Source: Ascaris suum (taxonomy: Eukaryota; Nematoda; Chromadorea; Rhabditida; Ascarididae). Taken from it: DNA of 64,000 nucleotides. Under the pieces are notes generated by a model. It did no database searches. It saw only the letters and a list, made by a program, of their open reading frames with translations, and had not been told where the DNA came from. The stretch lies in NCBI GenBank assembly GCA_013433145.1, contig CM024177.1, forward strand, positions 2,878,110-2,942,109, written 5' to 3'. This document shows positions 62,856-64,000 of the stretch, piece after piece (position 1 is the stretch's first letter; each line of letters opens with the position of its first letter). The translations under genes were made by a program, and so were the position numbers.

Positions 62856-64000
62856 CTGCAATTCGTCTCTTTTGTTTGTGGAAATGCAAAAACGAACAAC
62901 TCGATTACTCTCATCAGACCAGTAAGATTACAAAAGGATTTGATTGCTCACTCTTTGCCCATTCAAAAGCAGTCAACAACCGGAACTTCCGATTGTCCTC
63001 TCCTATGATATACACGAAATGTAATCGCTTGAAAGTGCCTTGTAATAAATACTTTTAAATCCAATTCCGTTCCGTTTCATTCGTTTTCATTTAATTCCAG
63101 TTCATTCCATTCAATTTTATTGCATTCCAATTAATTATATCCAATCCTATTTCATCTGTCGTACTTTATTTCTACTTTTATGGTTGCTTTTCGTTCGAAT
63201 TATTGAAATTAACATAGTTGACTGATGTGATGACATACATATTTCAAAAATACCTAACAAAATCATCTTCAATAAACACGCCAACAAACCTGACGTGATA
63301 GAACACATGTGAGCAATTAAAGTAAATATGAAAGTATTAGCATTGAGGTTTTCGGTGGAAGATAGGAAAACTATTGTGATAACTATGGCAATTCATTTCA
63401 CTAATTCATACAACTAATCAGGTGCGCTAATTTAATCCATAGGAATAATCATCTTGATTTTGATAGAATCGTTGATAGCTGACGCTCATTATTTGATGCC
63501 TTTTGCACTTCAATTTAGCAGACACACCAACCGATTACATATATAGTTTTAATAAACACACTCAAAAATGCATCAAAGAATTTAAGGGCTAACTCTTACA
63601 ATTCATCTTCCTATTTCATGGTAGATGAATTCTAAGAGTGGAAGATCTCAACTATAAATTTATTCTTTTCGTCCACATCAGGTTGATTTTAGTGAAAAAC
63701 AAAAAACAAAAAACAAAAACAAAAAAAACAATATGCAACGCTTCTGGCAGCCGACAAAATATGACTGCTCTAGTCGACGTTGAATTAAACCGGAAATAAA
63801 CTGACTGTTAGTGTTTAAGCTGGTTGCCAACATTTTCAATTCTCAGCAGGCGAGCTTCATTTGTTCACAAGTCGAAACAATTGAACATATTGACCAAAGA
63901 TAAATATGTAGATCATGATGTCACTAAAAAATCCCATTGGAGGCATAAAAACGGCCCATTCGGAAAGAAAAGCGACCAGCAATTAAAGGTAACAAATTTA
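62856..64000. other. Upstream part of the tbh-1 gene (intron), no exon recognised
   Basis: The tbh-1 exon at 62855 begins mid-protein after a TTGCAG acceptor, so this stretch should be intron leading to DOMON exons beyond the window. I found no segment matching the DOMON domain here. It contains a degenerate ATTCC-like repeat (63061-63160) and an A-rich aaaaaac array near 63694-63730. Confidence 0.5.
63061..63160. repeat. Degenerate (A)TTCC/ATTCA pentamer-like repeat
   Basis: Runs of attcc, ttcca, cattc and ccaat recur about every 5-10 nt (for example ttccgttccgtttcattcg and ccagttcattccattcaat). It resembles an eroded ATTCC satellite and lies upstream of the first visible tbh-1 exon. Confidence 0.6.

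Overview
The window looks like nuclear DNA of a nematode. It is AT-rich and gene-sparse, genes are split into small phase-consistent exons, and most splice acceptors have the nematode form TTTCAG. Several start codons sit 5-31 nt after such an acceptor, as expected if spliced-leader addition is used. Introns and intergenic DNA carry many simple-sequence tracts (TA, poly-G/C, poly-T). Genus cannot be fixed from the sequence; a parasitic nematode with large introns would fit.

Layout. (1) 1-5520, minus: first five exons of a class I fructose-bisphosphate aldolase; its 3' end lies beyond base 1. A foldback (MITE-like) element sits in its 2.6-kb intron. (2) 9263-14038, plus: a short patatin-like phospholipase of the ATGL/PNPLA4 type, six exons. 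(3) 17097-26372, plus: an EBAG9/RCAS1 homologue. Its 5.3-kb intron holds, on the opposite strand at 21452-23659, a gene for a small secreted cysteine-rich protein that I cannot assign to a family. (4) 26373-44524: 18 kb with no supportable gene, rich in homopolymer tracts and small repeats. (5) 44525-50714, plus: a 121-residue acylated-type protein homologous to vertebrate C1orf21 (DUF4612). (6) 55806-62855, minus: copper-dependent tyramine/dopamine beta-hydroxylase (tbh-1 type), with its 5' (DOMON) exons missing from the window. C1orf21-like and tbh-1 are convergent.

The genes have unrelated roles (glycolysis, lipid hydrolysis, Golgi/secretory trafficking, an unknown membrane-anchored protein, octopamine synthesis) and no operon is evident; distances between same-strand genes are kilobases. 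The most unusual items are the antisense nested secreted-protein gene, the foldback element, two minisatellites with exactly 30-nt periods, and two purine-rich degenerate repeat fields around the last exons of tbh-1. Exon borders were set by hand from reading frame, homology and GT-AG sites; no alignment was run.
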